A stretch of 64,000 nt of DNA. Origin: Pogona vitticeps. Its lineage: Eukaryota; Chordata; Lepidosauria; Squamata; Agamidae. Of the stretch, positions 45,800 through 55,372 are shown one piece after another. Position 1 is the first letter of the stretch; the number at the start of each line of letters is the position of its first letter. Below the pieces are notes generated by a model that was not told where the DNA came from, searched no databases, and saw only the letters and a list, made by a program, of their open reading frames with translations. A program made the position numbers and the translations under genes. The stretch covers positions 170,151,001-170,215,000 of the forward strand of contig NC_135787.1 in NCBI RefSeq assembly GCF_051106095.1, in the 5' to 3' direction.

Positions 45800-46385
45800 T
45801 TCTGGAGGTGCCCCCTCCTCATAACTGAGGCTCGCCTCTTCTCCTCCTGCTCCCCCCTCTCCCTAAGCAGGCAAGAGACCCCCCCCCAACTCCAATAAAT
45901 TGGGGGGTCGAACTGGAGCGGTCTCCCTGCTCCCACCCACCCCTCTTGCCTTCCTCCGCGGAGGCCAGGGGGTGGGGAAGATGCACGAGTCCACCCTCCC
46001 GCCTCCCTCCCTCCCTGCAAAGCGGGCAGCGAACAGGCCGCGTTTCACGCTCACCTTCACGGCCCACTCGTCCGGCCGCTCGGGTCAGTCTGGCTGACGG
46101 CTTCGGAAGGAAGGCGCCTCCGGGATCCCGAAGCAAACGCCGAGCCCCTCTCTCTGCCTCGTTGCTGCGGCGGCGGCTGTTTCTTCGGTGCCTGCCGACG
46201 TGGCGCCCTACGCACCTCGCCCTGTCCCCGCCCGAAGAGCCCGCCTCAGGCCGGCCCCCAGCGCCCCCGCCGCTCGGAGGGGCGCGCAGGCGCTTCGTTC
46301 TAGGCCTAAGCGTGTCTGTGGGTCGGGCCGCTTCGAGTTTTCCCCTCAGGCTTCCCCCAACTACCGAGGAGACAAGTGAAGGGAA
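45800..46385 (-). promoter_or_regulatory. TMEM263: TMEM263 CpG-island promoter
   Basis: CG-dense block at the expected 5' end of TMEM263, containing a perfect minus-strand donor. No TATA box is seen. ORFs in it on both strands are Arg/Pro/Gly-rich composition artefacts. ATF/CRE-like sites (TTACGTCA at 45342-45349 and AACGTCA nearby) lie about 0.7 kb inside the transcript. Confidence 0.65.
46055..46200 (-). other. TMEM263: Probable non-coding exon 1 of TMEM263 (5' end approximate)
   Basis: On the minus strand ...GTGGGCCGTGAAG is followed by the donor GTGAGCG (GT at 46054-46053). It is in the CpG island and upstream of the acceptor at 38300. The start site is not defined by sequence. Confidence 0.5.
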
Positions 46386-46905
46386 AGGATGGATGAAGTT
46401 GTCAGCGTCGGTCTAGAAAAGAATTCTCCGTGAGCAATTCTGCACACGCATACCCACTACCTTGCCGTCTTTTCCCTTCCCTCCATCAGTAGCTGAAAAG
46501 ACTGCTAGAGGTGTGGGTACAAAATACATTAATTATCTCTGAATAAACAAATTAGTCCTTAAAGTGCCGCAGCACTTTCATTTTTAGTTTTAGGTTTGCT
46601 GCACATATTTTCTAGGAACAGTGTGCGTACAGTACTGTATTGCCAACTTCTCAACTAGGTTACCAACAGTTACCTCCTTCTCAACCTGGGTTCCCATGTC
46701 TTTAAAATACAGTATACATGAGCAGTGCAAAGTCTAGAGACAAACATGTTCCCTGTGAAGAACCTACGCCAGGGAAACCAGTGTGTTGTGAGTTTGTGCT
46801 AGCGATTACAAAATGCGCCAACAAGGCAGCCTTTGCAGGGAAAAATTGCAACAATATCAAGGTTGTTGGCAAGTCTTTAGGTTTGAGTCCCAAGTCTGAG
46901 TCTGG
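46386..46905. other. Intergenic, no gene recognised
   Basis: The sequence drops from CpG-rich to AT-rich. It contains a short dispersed-repeat piece near 46540-46580 (TTAGTCCTTAAAGTGCCGCA) and otherwise nothing identifiable. Confidence 0.5.
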
Positions 46906-49830
46906 TTTGTTGTTTAGTAGTTAAGTCGTGTCCGAATCTTCGTGACCCCATGGACCAGAGCATGCCAGGCCCTCCTGTCTTCCACTGCCTCCCGGAGTTT
47001 GGTCAAATTCATGTTGGTAGCTTTTATGACACTGTCCAACCATCTCGTCCTCTGTAGTCCCCTTCTCTTGCCTTCACACTTTCCCAACATCGAGCTTTTC
47101 CAGGGAGTCTCCTCTTCTCATGAGATGGCCAAAGTATTGGAGCCTCAGCTTCAGGATTTGTCCTTCCAGTGAGCACTCAGGGTTGATTTCCTTCAGAACA
47201 GATAGGTTTGTTCTCCTTGCAGTCCAGGGGACTCTCAAGAGTCTCCTCCACCACCAGAATTCAAAGCATCAATTCTTCGGCGGTCAGCCTTCTTTATGGT
47301 ACAGCTCTCACTTCCATACATCACTACAGGAAAAACCATAGCTTTAACTATGCAGACCTTTGTCGGCATGGTGATGTCTCTGCTTTTTAAGATGCTGTCC
47401 AGGTTTGTCATTGCTTTCCTCCCAAGAAGCAGGCGTCTTTTAATTTCATAGCTGCTGTCACCATCTGCAGTGATCATGGAGTCCAAGAAAGTAAAATCTG
47501 TCACTGCCTCCATATCTTCCCCTTCTATTTGCCAGGACATGATGGGACCAGTGGCTGTGATCTTAGTTTTTTAATGTTGAGCTTCAGACCAATTTTTTGT
47601 GCTCTCCTCTTTCACCTTCATTAAGAGGTTCTTTAATTCCTTCTCACTTTCTGCCATCAGAGTGGTATCATCTGCACATCTGAGATTGATGCTATTTCTT
47701 CCAGCAATATTAATTCAGCTTGGGATTCATCTATAATCCAGGTCATGTTAGCAATTTGGTCTAGAGTTCCTCTGCCCCTTCAAAATCCAGCTTGTACTTC
47801 TGGGAGTTCTCAGCCCACATATTGCTGAAGCCTACCTTGTAGGATTTTGAGCATAACCTTGCTAGCGTGCGAAATAAGTGCAATTATACAGTAGTTGGAG
47901 CATTCTTTGGCACTGGCCTTCTTTGGGATTGGGATGTAGACTGAACTTTTCCAATCCTCTGGCTACTGCTAAGTTTTCCATTCTTGCTGGCATATTGAAT
48001 GTAGCACCTTAACAGCATCATCTTTTAAGATTTTAAATAGTTCCACTGGAATGCCACCACCTCCACTGGTCTTGTTGTTAGCCATGCTTTCTAAGGCCCA
48101 TTTGACTTCACTCTCTAGGATGTCTGGCTCTAGGTCAGCAACCACACTATCTGGGTTTTCCAGATCTTCTGGTGTAATTCTGTGTATTCTTGCCACCTCT
48201 TCTTGATGTCTTCTGCTTCTGTGAGGTCCCAACCATTTTTGTCCTTTATCATGTCCATCTTTACACAAAAGGTTCCTTTAATATCTCCAATTTTCTTGAA
48301 CAGATCTCTGGTTTTTCTCTTTCTATTATTTCCCCCTATTTCTTTGCACTGTTCATTTATGAAGGCCCTCTTGTCTCTCCTTGCTATTCTTTGGAAGTCT
48401 GCATTCCATTTTCTGTAGCTTTCCCTATCTCCCTTGTGTTTTGTTTCCTTTCTCTGTTCTTTGTAAGGCCTCGTTGGTCAGCCACTTTACTTTCTTGCAT
48501 TTCCTTTTCTTTGATATGTTTTTTGTTGCTGCCTCCTGTACAATGTTACAAGCCTCCAGCCATAGTTCTTCAGGCACTCTGTCCACCAAATCGAGTTCCT
48601 TAAATCTGTTCTTCTCTTCCACTATTCATAAGGGAATTGGTTTAGATTATATCTGACTAGCCCAGTGGTTTTTCCTACTTTCTTCAGTTTAAGCTTGAAT
48701 TTTGCTATAAGAAGCTGATGGTCAGAGCCACAATCAGCTCCAGGTCTTGTTTTTGCTGACTGTATAGAGCTTCTCCATCTTTGGCTGCAGAGAACATAAT
48801 CAATTGATTTTGGTATTGCCCATCTGGTGATTTCCATGTGTAGAGTCGCCTCTTGTGTTGTTGGAAAAGGGTGTGATGACCAGCTTGTTCTCTTGACAAA
48901 ACTCTATTAGCTTTTGCCCTGCTTCGTTTTGAAGTCCAAGGCCAAACTTACCTGTTGTTCCTTTTATCTCTTGACTCCCTACTTTAGCATTCCAGTCTCC
49001 TATAAAGACAAGAACATCTTTCTTTGGTGTCAGTTCTAGAAGGTGTTGTAAGTCTTCATAGAATTGGTCAGTTTCAGCCTCTTCAGTATTGGTGGTTGGT
49101 GCATAAACTTGGATTACTGTGATGTTGAAAGGTCTGCCTTGGAATTGAAATCATTCTATCATTTTTGAGATTGCATCTCCGTATAGCTTTTTCCACTCTT
49201 TTGTTGGCTATGAGGGCTACTCCATTTCTTCTGCGGGGTTCTTGCCCAGAATAGTAGATATGATAGCCATCTGAATTGAATTCGCCAATTCCGTCCATTT
49301 TAGTTCACTGACATCCAGAATGTCAATGTTTATTGTTGTCATTTCCTGTTTGACCACATCCAGCTTACCAGTGTTCATAGATCTTGCATTCCAGGTTCCT
49401 ATGCAGTATTTTTCTTTGAAACATGGGACTATCCTTTCACTTCCAGGCACATCTGCAGCTGAGCGTCCTTTTGGCTTTGGCCCAACCACTTCATTAGCTC
49501 TGGAGCTACTTGTACTTGTCCTCCACTCTTCCTCAGTAGCATTTCGGACGCCTTCTGACCTGAGGGGCTTATCTTCCAGAGTCATATCTTTTAGCCTTTT
49601 GTACATAGACATGCTGGGCCATATGTATGAAGCTGTTGAAGGCACAGCCTTTCTGTCCAGAATGATGGTGGTAAACTCTGGTATTGTGAACAATGTGTGT
49701 ATGAACATTTTAAACTGAATCAGATAGTTGTTCAAGCTAGCCAAGACAACATTCAATCCAGTTGGGAAAGGCTCTTTAAACCTCAAGCAGACGTCTTTCA
49801 AACTCTGCTTCTGCAATTCATGCAAGGGAC
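46906..49830 (-). mobile_element. BovB (RTE-clade) LINE, near full length, broken
   Basis: Minus strand. Starting from the 5' end it encodes an endonuclease domain (EKYCIGTWNARSMNTGKLDV, then NIDILDVSELKWTELANSIQ, YYSGQEPRRRNGVALIANKR, TWKSPDGQYQNQLIMFSAA and KTRPGADCGSDHQLLIAKFK). A reverse transcriptase follows (VKWALESMANNKTSGGGGIP and ILKDDAVKVLHSICQQEWKT, catalytic motif CADD at about 47667-47678) and the C-terminal part (GRKAMTNLDSILKSRDITMP, VVMYGSESCTIKKADRRRI). The 3' end with ACAACAAA lies at 46906. At least six frame breaks or stops divide the ORF, and the catalytic Tyr/Phe is Cys. The 5' boundary is approximate. BovB moves within vertebrates and is known for horizontal transfer between squamates and ruminants. 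Confidence 0.92.
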
Positions 49831-50937
49831 TGAAGGTGGTATTGCATTATCTGCACCATTGATCCAATATAGGGCCCAGCTGTGGTTCACCTTTTGCTGG
49901 CATCTCAAAGGTTTCAGATACAATCTTCAGCATTGATCTCTCTCTCAGCATCCAGAGCTTGTTGGATTGCAACACCATACAGCACAGTTAATGGTGAGGA
50001 ATATTGGAAATTGTACTCTGACAACATCCGGAGGCTGCACTTTGTCCCCTTCTATCTTAGGAGGTTAATAACAGGAAAGAAGAAAATATCACCTGCCTGA
50101 AGTCCTTTATTTTTCTTGTGGATGGGCAGTAGCAACCTGCACAGCACTTAGGCTCTTGGAACAGTGGTTCAAGCCTACACTGAAGCAATGAACAGTGTTC
50201 TGTCCTTGTAAAGGTATGCAAATATGATTGACAATTCATTTGGGATGCATTACTCTGCCACAGCATGTTCCTAGTATTAAAAATAAATAAATAATGACTA
50301 GATTCACTGCATTGAGTTAGCCAGAGGGTAAATTATGTGGAGAGTAAACAACCTGGAAAGCCACTAAAGAAATGTGGAAGGATGGGACACAGTTGCTACA
50401 CACATTGTTCACAGCAAAATTTAGTCATTGGATACCTATATATGTGCTTATGAAATAATGCAATCTGTACCTGGCAGAAAGATATGGATGAGCTGCATGC
50501 AAGTGTGAAGAACATACAAGACACTTCAGTTTTTCATGTACTGTATTTAGAAGCAACCTGCATTGTCTGCTGGCAGTGGATTCATTGTACTACAGTGAGA
50601 ATGTAGTTGTGTACAACCTTGTGCCACTTCAATCATTACCCCTGTCCTTACATAGGTAAATATCTGTCTCCAGTGCTGACAGAGGCACATTGGCTTATAG
50701 GGATTAACTTTTTGTTGGCAGTTGATTGTACAGAGATCCCATATCACTAGGTATCTCAGCTGGATTCCACAGTCCAGGGCTAGAGTGTGTCAGGTCACTG
50801 TTTCAAATACATTAACCTACTATAGAAGGCTGATGAGAGGAAACACTAAATCTGATGACTGTGTTGAAATTTGATTTCTTTTCATAATGTTTATAAACAA
50901 GGCTACTTAAGATCTAGGAACTCAGAAAGCCTCTCAA
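49831..50937. other. Intergenic, no gene recognised
   Basis: AT-rich sequence with no convincing exon or repeat apart from a short (AAAT)n run near 50281. The BovB 5' end could extend into its left part. Confidence 0.45.
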
Positions 50938-51114
50938 AGGGACGTAACTCAGTGGTAGTGCACAGACTCTGCCTGCAGGACCTCCCTGACATCTCCAGAG
51001 AGGACTGGGTAGGAAAAAAAATTGTCTCAGATGCTGAAGAGTCACTGGCAGTCAATGTCAACGGGCTACATGGAGCAGCAGTCTGACTCATTATATGCCA
51101 GCTTTCTATGTTCC
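50938..51114 (+). mobile_element. tRNA-headed SINE
   Basis: 'GTAACTCAGTGGTAGTGCAC' and 'CTGCCTGCAGGACCTCCCTG' form a tRNA-like head. The tail 'GCAGCAGTCTGACTCATTAT' with ATGCCAGCTTTCTATGTTC is the same family as the minus copy at 14150-14660. Confidence 0.8.
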
Positions 51115-51351
51115 TTTGAAAATGAATGGAGTGTAAATTAGAGATACTGTATTTGTAAATGAGAGATATTTGCACAGTTTAAAGTCACTTAATGAAACGA
51201 GAAACAAGAAGCTTCAATTAAAGTTTGTAAGGGCTGTCTTCCAAATGCCCAGATGTGTTTTGAACACCAGATTTCACCTAGAATCTGGCCTCCTCAAAAT
51301 GGAAGCTAGAGTAAGCCTTGATCAATTTTTGGCTTAAGTTAAATTATTGCT

Positions 51352-51485
51352 GTATTCGCGAAGGCTTTCATGGCCGGGATCTAATGGTTGTTGTGGGTTT
51401 TTTGGGCTCTTTGGCTGTGTTCTGAAGGTTGTTCTTCCTAACGTTTCGCCAGTCTCTGCCTGGCATCTTCAGAGGACAGCACGCT
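51352..51485 (-). mobile_element. 134-bp retroposed element (Penelope-like end?) with 14-bp duplication
   Basis: The insert starts GTATTCGCGAAGGCTTTCAT and ends TCTTCAGAGGACAGCACGCT. It is flanked by GTTAAATTATTGCT on both sides (51338-51351 and 51486-51499). On the minus strand it contains CTGAAGA, a GCCAG/CTGGC stem and GAAAC, the order of a hammerhead ribozyme core. This sequence family is common in reptiles and birds; assignment to Penelope-like elements is my inference. Confidence 0.6.
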
Positions 51486-51683
51486 GTTAAATTATTGCTC
51501 CCAAGAACTAGCATCTTGAATTCTCCAAGAAAGCTTCTGCTCTCCTTGGCTAAAAACAGTATACATATCAGAAGGACTCTCCCTACAGTCCCTACTTACA
51601 ATGATATTGGAGAAGACAATTGCATTTGTCAAACAGAGAGTGTTTGACATAGAGAGACAAGTCAATATTAGCAGAGCCCCTAT

Positions 51684-51684
<1 letters not shown>

Positions 51685-51719
<35 letters not shown>
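51685..51719. repeat. T35 homopolymer
   Basis: Thirty-five uninterrupted T bases, which would be a poly(A) tail on the minus strand. No clear minus-strand retrogene body was recognised to its left, so it may mark an otherwise decayed retroposon. Confidence 0.8.
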
Positions 51720-51720
<1 letters not shown>

Positions 51721-52215
51721 TAATGGATAATTCCAGATATATTGTAGCTCCAGCTGCCTACCTCTCCTTTCTGGAGTTGCTGATCCACTGCAGGGCCTTC
51801 TCACTAGCTAGATGGCATCCTCTTCCCTCAGAGGTTACCAATGGGAAGTATAGAAATATCCCTCTGGCACAGAGGGTTTGCCCTTGCGGTGACGACACAG
51901 TAGAACCAACCACACATATCATGGTGCACTGCCAGTTCTATTAAGAGCCATGTTTTAAACTTAATTTCCTTTTGGTTAACTGGTTTTTGGGATGTTCTGA
52001 AACAGAGATATCACGCAAACTACTTTTAGACCTTAATCCTTGGATTACATTTACTTTCACAAAATTTCTCACAGCTGCATGCAAGATACGTAAAGATTTA
52101 ATGGATAATGATTTTAACCTATAACTTGCCTTTAACTCTTTTTTCTGTTTTAGTATTGTGACTCCCTTATAAATTTAACCTGTATTATGTTTAAAGATTT
52201 TTCTGGTCATGGGCT
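51720..52215 (+). mobile_element. Non-LTR retrotransposon 3' remnant
   Basis: The plus strand encodes KYRNIPLAQRVCPCGDDTVE followed by PTTHIMVHCQFY, a CxC...H...C zinc-knuckle-like ending typical of LINE ORF2 C-termini. The 3' UTR ends in AATAATAATTTAAACAAA. The clade could not be fixed. Confidence 0.55.
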
Positions 52216-53287
52216 GTAATAATAATTTAAACAAATAATCTGAACTAAATAAGAAACTCCCATGCCACTTGCCTTGGAGAGGAAGAGATGAAGTTTTCCA
52301 TTTATTTTTAATTGTTACTAACTGACACAGTGCATCAGCAATGCTTTGACAGGGTCTAAAAGAAAACCTTTCAAACATTGCTGATACATTAGCAACAATT
52401 TAAAAAACGCAAAGCTTCCTTTTCCTTGCTCTCCAAAGGTGAATGGAAAGGAAGATTTCAATTTTTCAAGATCATTAAGTAGCTTCACCAAAGGGACGAC
52501 CAGCCAGTTAATTTGGTTCAATCCCAGCAATCACACATGCTGGAATCAAATCAGAACAGAACAATCCTACCTGCACACACACACAACCCCCAACAAATTG
52601 TAACCCCTGACAGAGATCCAAAAAGGTGTGGGTCAGCATTGATCAGGGGTGGGCTGTTTCATGATCATGTGGTCTTGTCTCCTTGGATTGCCCTTCTGTA
52701 TCTTATTTGACTTTGGAGAGCAATTGTATCCCACAAACCTCTTGTATATTGCTAACTCACTGAGTTCCCATTTTTATTTTTGTAATTTACTTTCTTTCTT
52801 TTGATTATTCTTGTAATCAATTCAAGGTGGTAGAGGGAAAAGACTTATAAGAACCATGCTTGGAAGGGGATTCTGTGTCTGGCTTTAAAAAGAGAGATGC
52901 AAAAAGAATAGTAATTTGTTTGTGAAAACAAAAATGAAATAGATATTGAAAATAATTTAAAACTATAGAGAGAGGAAATATTGTGCAAATATTCAGAAAC
53001 TTACTTCTAGATCTTTGATATTACTATTTTCTGCTTTGTGGCTGGGGGTGGTCTTCCTTGATGTTAGCGGAGCTTTAGTGCCTATATGCTGTCATAGTCT
53101 CCTGTTCATGTCTCCTACTCATTTTGTCATTATTCAAATGCATCATGATAAAAAAAAATACGTCACTTCTGATGTGTAGTAGCTATATGAGTTAATGACC
53201 TCCCAAGTCAACAGCTCTGCTATGATCTTGCAAACCAAGAACATCTCAAGTCAGGTTCGCTCTTCCTGCTACCTCCCTCTCTGGGTC
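52216..53287. other. Intergenic, no gene recognised
   Basis: AT-rich sequence with a short (CA)n run near 52570. No coding or repeat signature recognised. Confidence 0.5.
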
Positions 53288-53329
53288 CAGCAATATTGTC
53301 CTTTGTAGTAAGAAAGGACAATATTGCTG
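53288..53329. repeat. 17-bp perfect hairpin
   Basis: CAGCAATATTGTCCTTT (53288-53304) and its exact complement (53313-53329), with an 8-base loop. No related copy was noticed in the window. Confidence 0.85.
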
Positions 53330-53584
53330 CTCAGGCCTTGGAAAATAACAGTTGTGGATTCTTTGGTTGAGTCAACCAAACTTATCTTAGATATTCCTCT
53401 GTTCCTGCTGCCCCCACCCCCAATTTTTCCCAACAATACTGTCTTTCCTGGTAAGTTCTCTGTTCACATTATATGTGTGTGGTAGGATAGCCTCAAGTTA
53501 CTTATTTCTGTTCTAGTGTGAGTTTGGATTTCACTTGATTAAGAACCCACTTATTTGCCTTTTTTCTGATCTCTGTAACCTATA

Positions 53585-53773
53585 ACAGTGGTCCCCAACC
53601 TTTTCCCAACCGTGGATCGGGGGGGGGATGTAGCACTTCAATGGGGGAGTGTTGCACTCACAGGGGCATGTTGTGCTCAAGCAGATGTGTGGGGGAGCAC
53701 TCGCAAGGGGGCAGGAGATCTGTGTGAGCAGCCTGGTCCTGCTTAGGCCACAGACCAGGAGTTGGGGACCCCT
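53585..53773. mobile_element. hAT-like non-autonomous element, 189 bp
   Basis: It starts ACAGTGGTCCCCAACC and ends GTTGGGGACCCCT. It is flanked by the 8-bp duplication AACCTATA (53577-53584 and 53774-53781). The interior shares 'GCCACAGACCAGG'-type sequence with the element at 36040. Confidence 0.88.
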
Positions 53774-53781
53774 AACCTATA

Positions 53782-54482
53782 CGGCTCATCACCAATACTG
53801 CATTTCAAATCAGTCAATCTCCTCCTCATCTTTTTTATCTTTTACATAGCATGAATGATTTTTAGCTTGGTTTCAAGTGCCAATGTTTGCTAATTCCCTT
53901 TTTTCATTTCAAAAGATGAGGAGGCATCTTTTGAAAAACATGCAGCTGGATTGTAGAGCAAAGCTTTGGAAATTGGAAGAAAATGGTAGGGAGAAGATAT
54001 CTGGTAGACCTTCCCTGCTCTTTCCTATGTAAATTTTGACATCCTTTTCCCTGCTCTCAATGCAGGGTGGGGAGGATAAAGCACCTCTGAGTACTGTAGA
54101 CCTATAAAACTGAGAAAAGTTGTGGGGATGTATATGACAGTGTGCAATTATTAGGTAAGCTGCTGGATCATTCAGTGAGCACTCCGAAACCAGAAATGGA
54201 GGATTAGATTCACCACAAAGCCAATCTGTGTCTCAACACATCCCCAGAAGAAAGAGAAAGTAAACCACTTCTTAGTACTTGACAGTATATCTAGAAATCC
54301 CTAGACAGGAACACAAAAACTCAGAACTGACACATATAATCATTATTATAAATGTAACATAATTATTTTTAATACATTTTAATTGTATTTTTCTACTTTT
54401 CTATCCATTGCAACCAGAGTGATTTATTACAATATGTTCCAATCATTTCATCTTGTCTTATACTCTTTAACATAATATTAAT
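53782..54482. other. Intergenic, no gene recognised
   Basis: AT-rich sequence ending in a short degraded SINE-like stretch near 54180-54340 ('GTAAACCACTTCTTAGTACT'). Confidence 0.45.
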
Positions 54483-54960
54483 CTAATTTATTCTACTTAA
54501 ATTGGTGCAGATTTCATCCAGGTATACATATGACATACATCCATATTCAGTTATTGTCTCTACTAATGTTTCTATTGACATCATAGGTTCTTCCAAGATT
54601 ATTACTAAATCAACAGCATAGGCTTGAATTTTGAAATCTTCTCCTTCAATCTTTAAAATTTTGATTTGCTTATCCTCTCTGATTTGTTGGTTCAGGACTT
54701 CCAATATGAGAATAAAAAGTAGGGGGGACAGCAGGCATCCTTGCCTTGTGCCTTTTTCAATTTGGATTGTCTCTTTGAGTTCTCCATTCACTTTGATTCT
54801 TGCTTCTTGTTTAGAATATATTGCTTTAATTTCTGCTATAAACTTCTCTCCAGCTTCCATGAATTGCAACTGCATCAGCAAAAAATTCCAGTTCATATTG
54901 TCAAAGGCCTTCTATGCATCAAAAAATATTAATGCCATCTGTTTTTCAGGGTGGGCTTCA
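54483..54960 (-). mobile_element. L1-like LINE, reverse-transcriptase fragment
   Basis: The minus strand encodes GEKFIAEIKAIYSKQEARIK, then IQIEKGTRQGCLLSPLLFIL and FKIQAYAVDLVIILEEP. These are RT motifs of the L1 group; the catalytic YADD reads YAVD, so the enzyme would be dead. No L1 ends are visible around it. Confidence 0.88.
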
Positions 54961-55148
54961 TAGTATTCCAAGACATTCAATTATTAATGCAATATAATTA
55001 TTATCATTAGTGAAATAAACTATAGATAGAATACTGCATACAATATGGGTTGCCCAATCTTAAAACCAGTTTTGCAGAGTTGGACAGCTACAGAAAAGGC
55101 AACCCAACTGATGAGAGATTTGGAGCCCAAATTCTACAAAGGTGAAAA

Positions 55149-55303
55149 TGATGGTTGTTGTGGGTTCATCGGACTCTTTGGCCGTGTTCGGAAAGTGGTT
55201 CTTCCATTAGCCTTGGACAGCCAGCACAGAGACTGGCGAAATGTTAGGAAAAACAACCTTCAGAACACGGCCAAAGAGCCCGAAAAACCCACAACAACCA
55301 TTT
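55149..55303. mobile_element. Inverted pair of the 51352-type element ends
   Basis: TGGTTGTTGTGGGTTCATCG on the left and AAACCCACAACAACCA on the right are inverted copies of one end of the element at 51352. CTGGCGAAATGTTAGGAAAA lies between. It looks like two copies of the element end in opposite orientation, as Penelope-like elements often leave. Confidence 0.6.
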
Positions 55304-55372
55304 GCAGGGTTTGTTTGTTTTTTAGAATAGAAAAAAAAGAAGATTCAAAGTCCTCAACTTTTCTGTGGTTTT

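Larger units (their letters stand above)
38300..46054 (-). other. TMEM263: TMEM263 intron 1
   Basis: It spans from the probable non-coding exon 1 donor (46054) to the acceptor at 38300. It holds repeats at 38560, 39401, 39697, 41244, 42570, 43021 and 44320. I see no exon and nothing identifiable in 39800-41240, 41500-42565, 43145-44315 or 44400-45330. The GC-rich stretch at 41500-41870 has an (AC)n run and proline-rich ORFs without family similarity. Confidence 0.6.
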
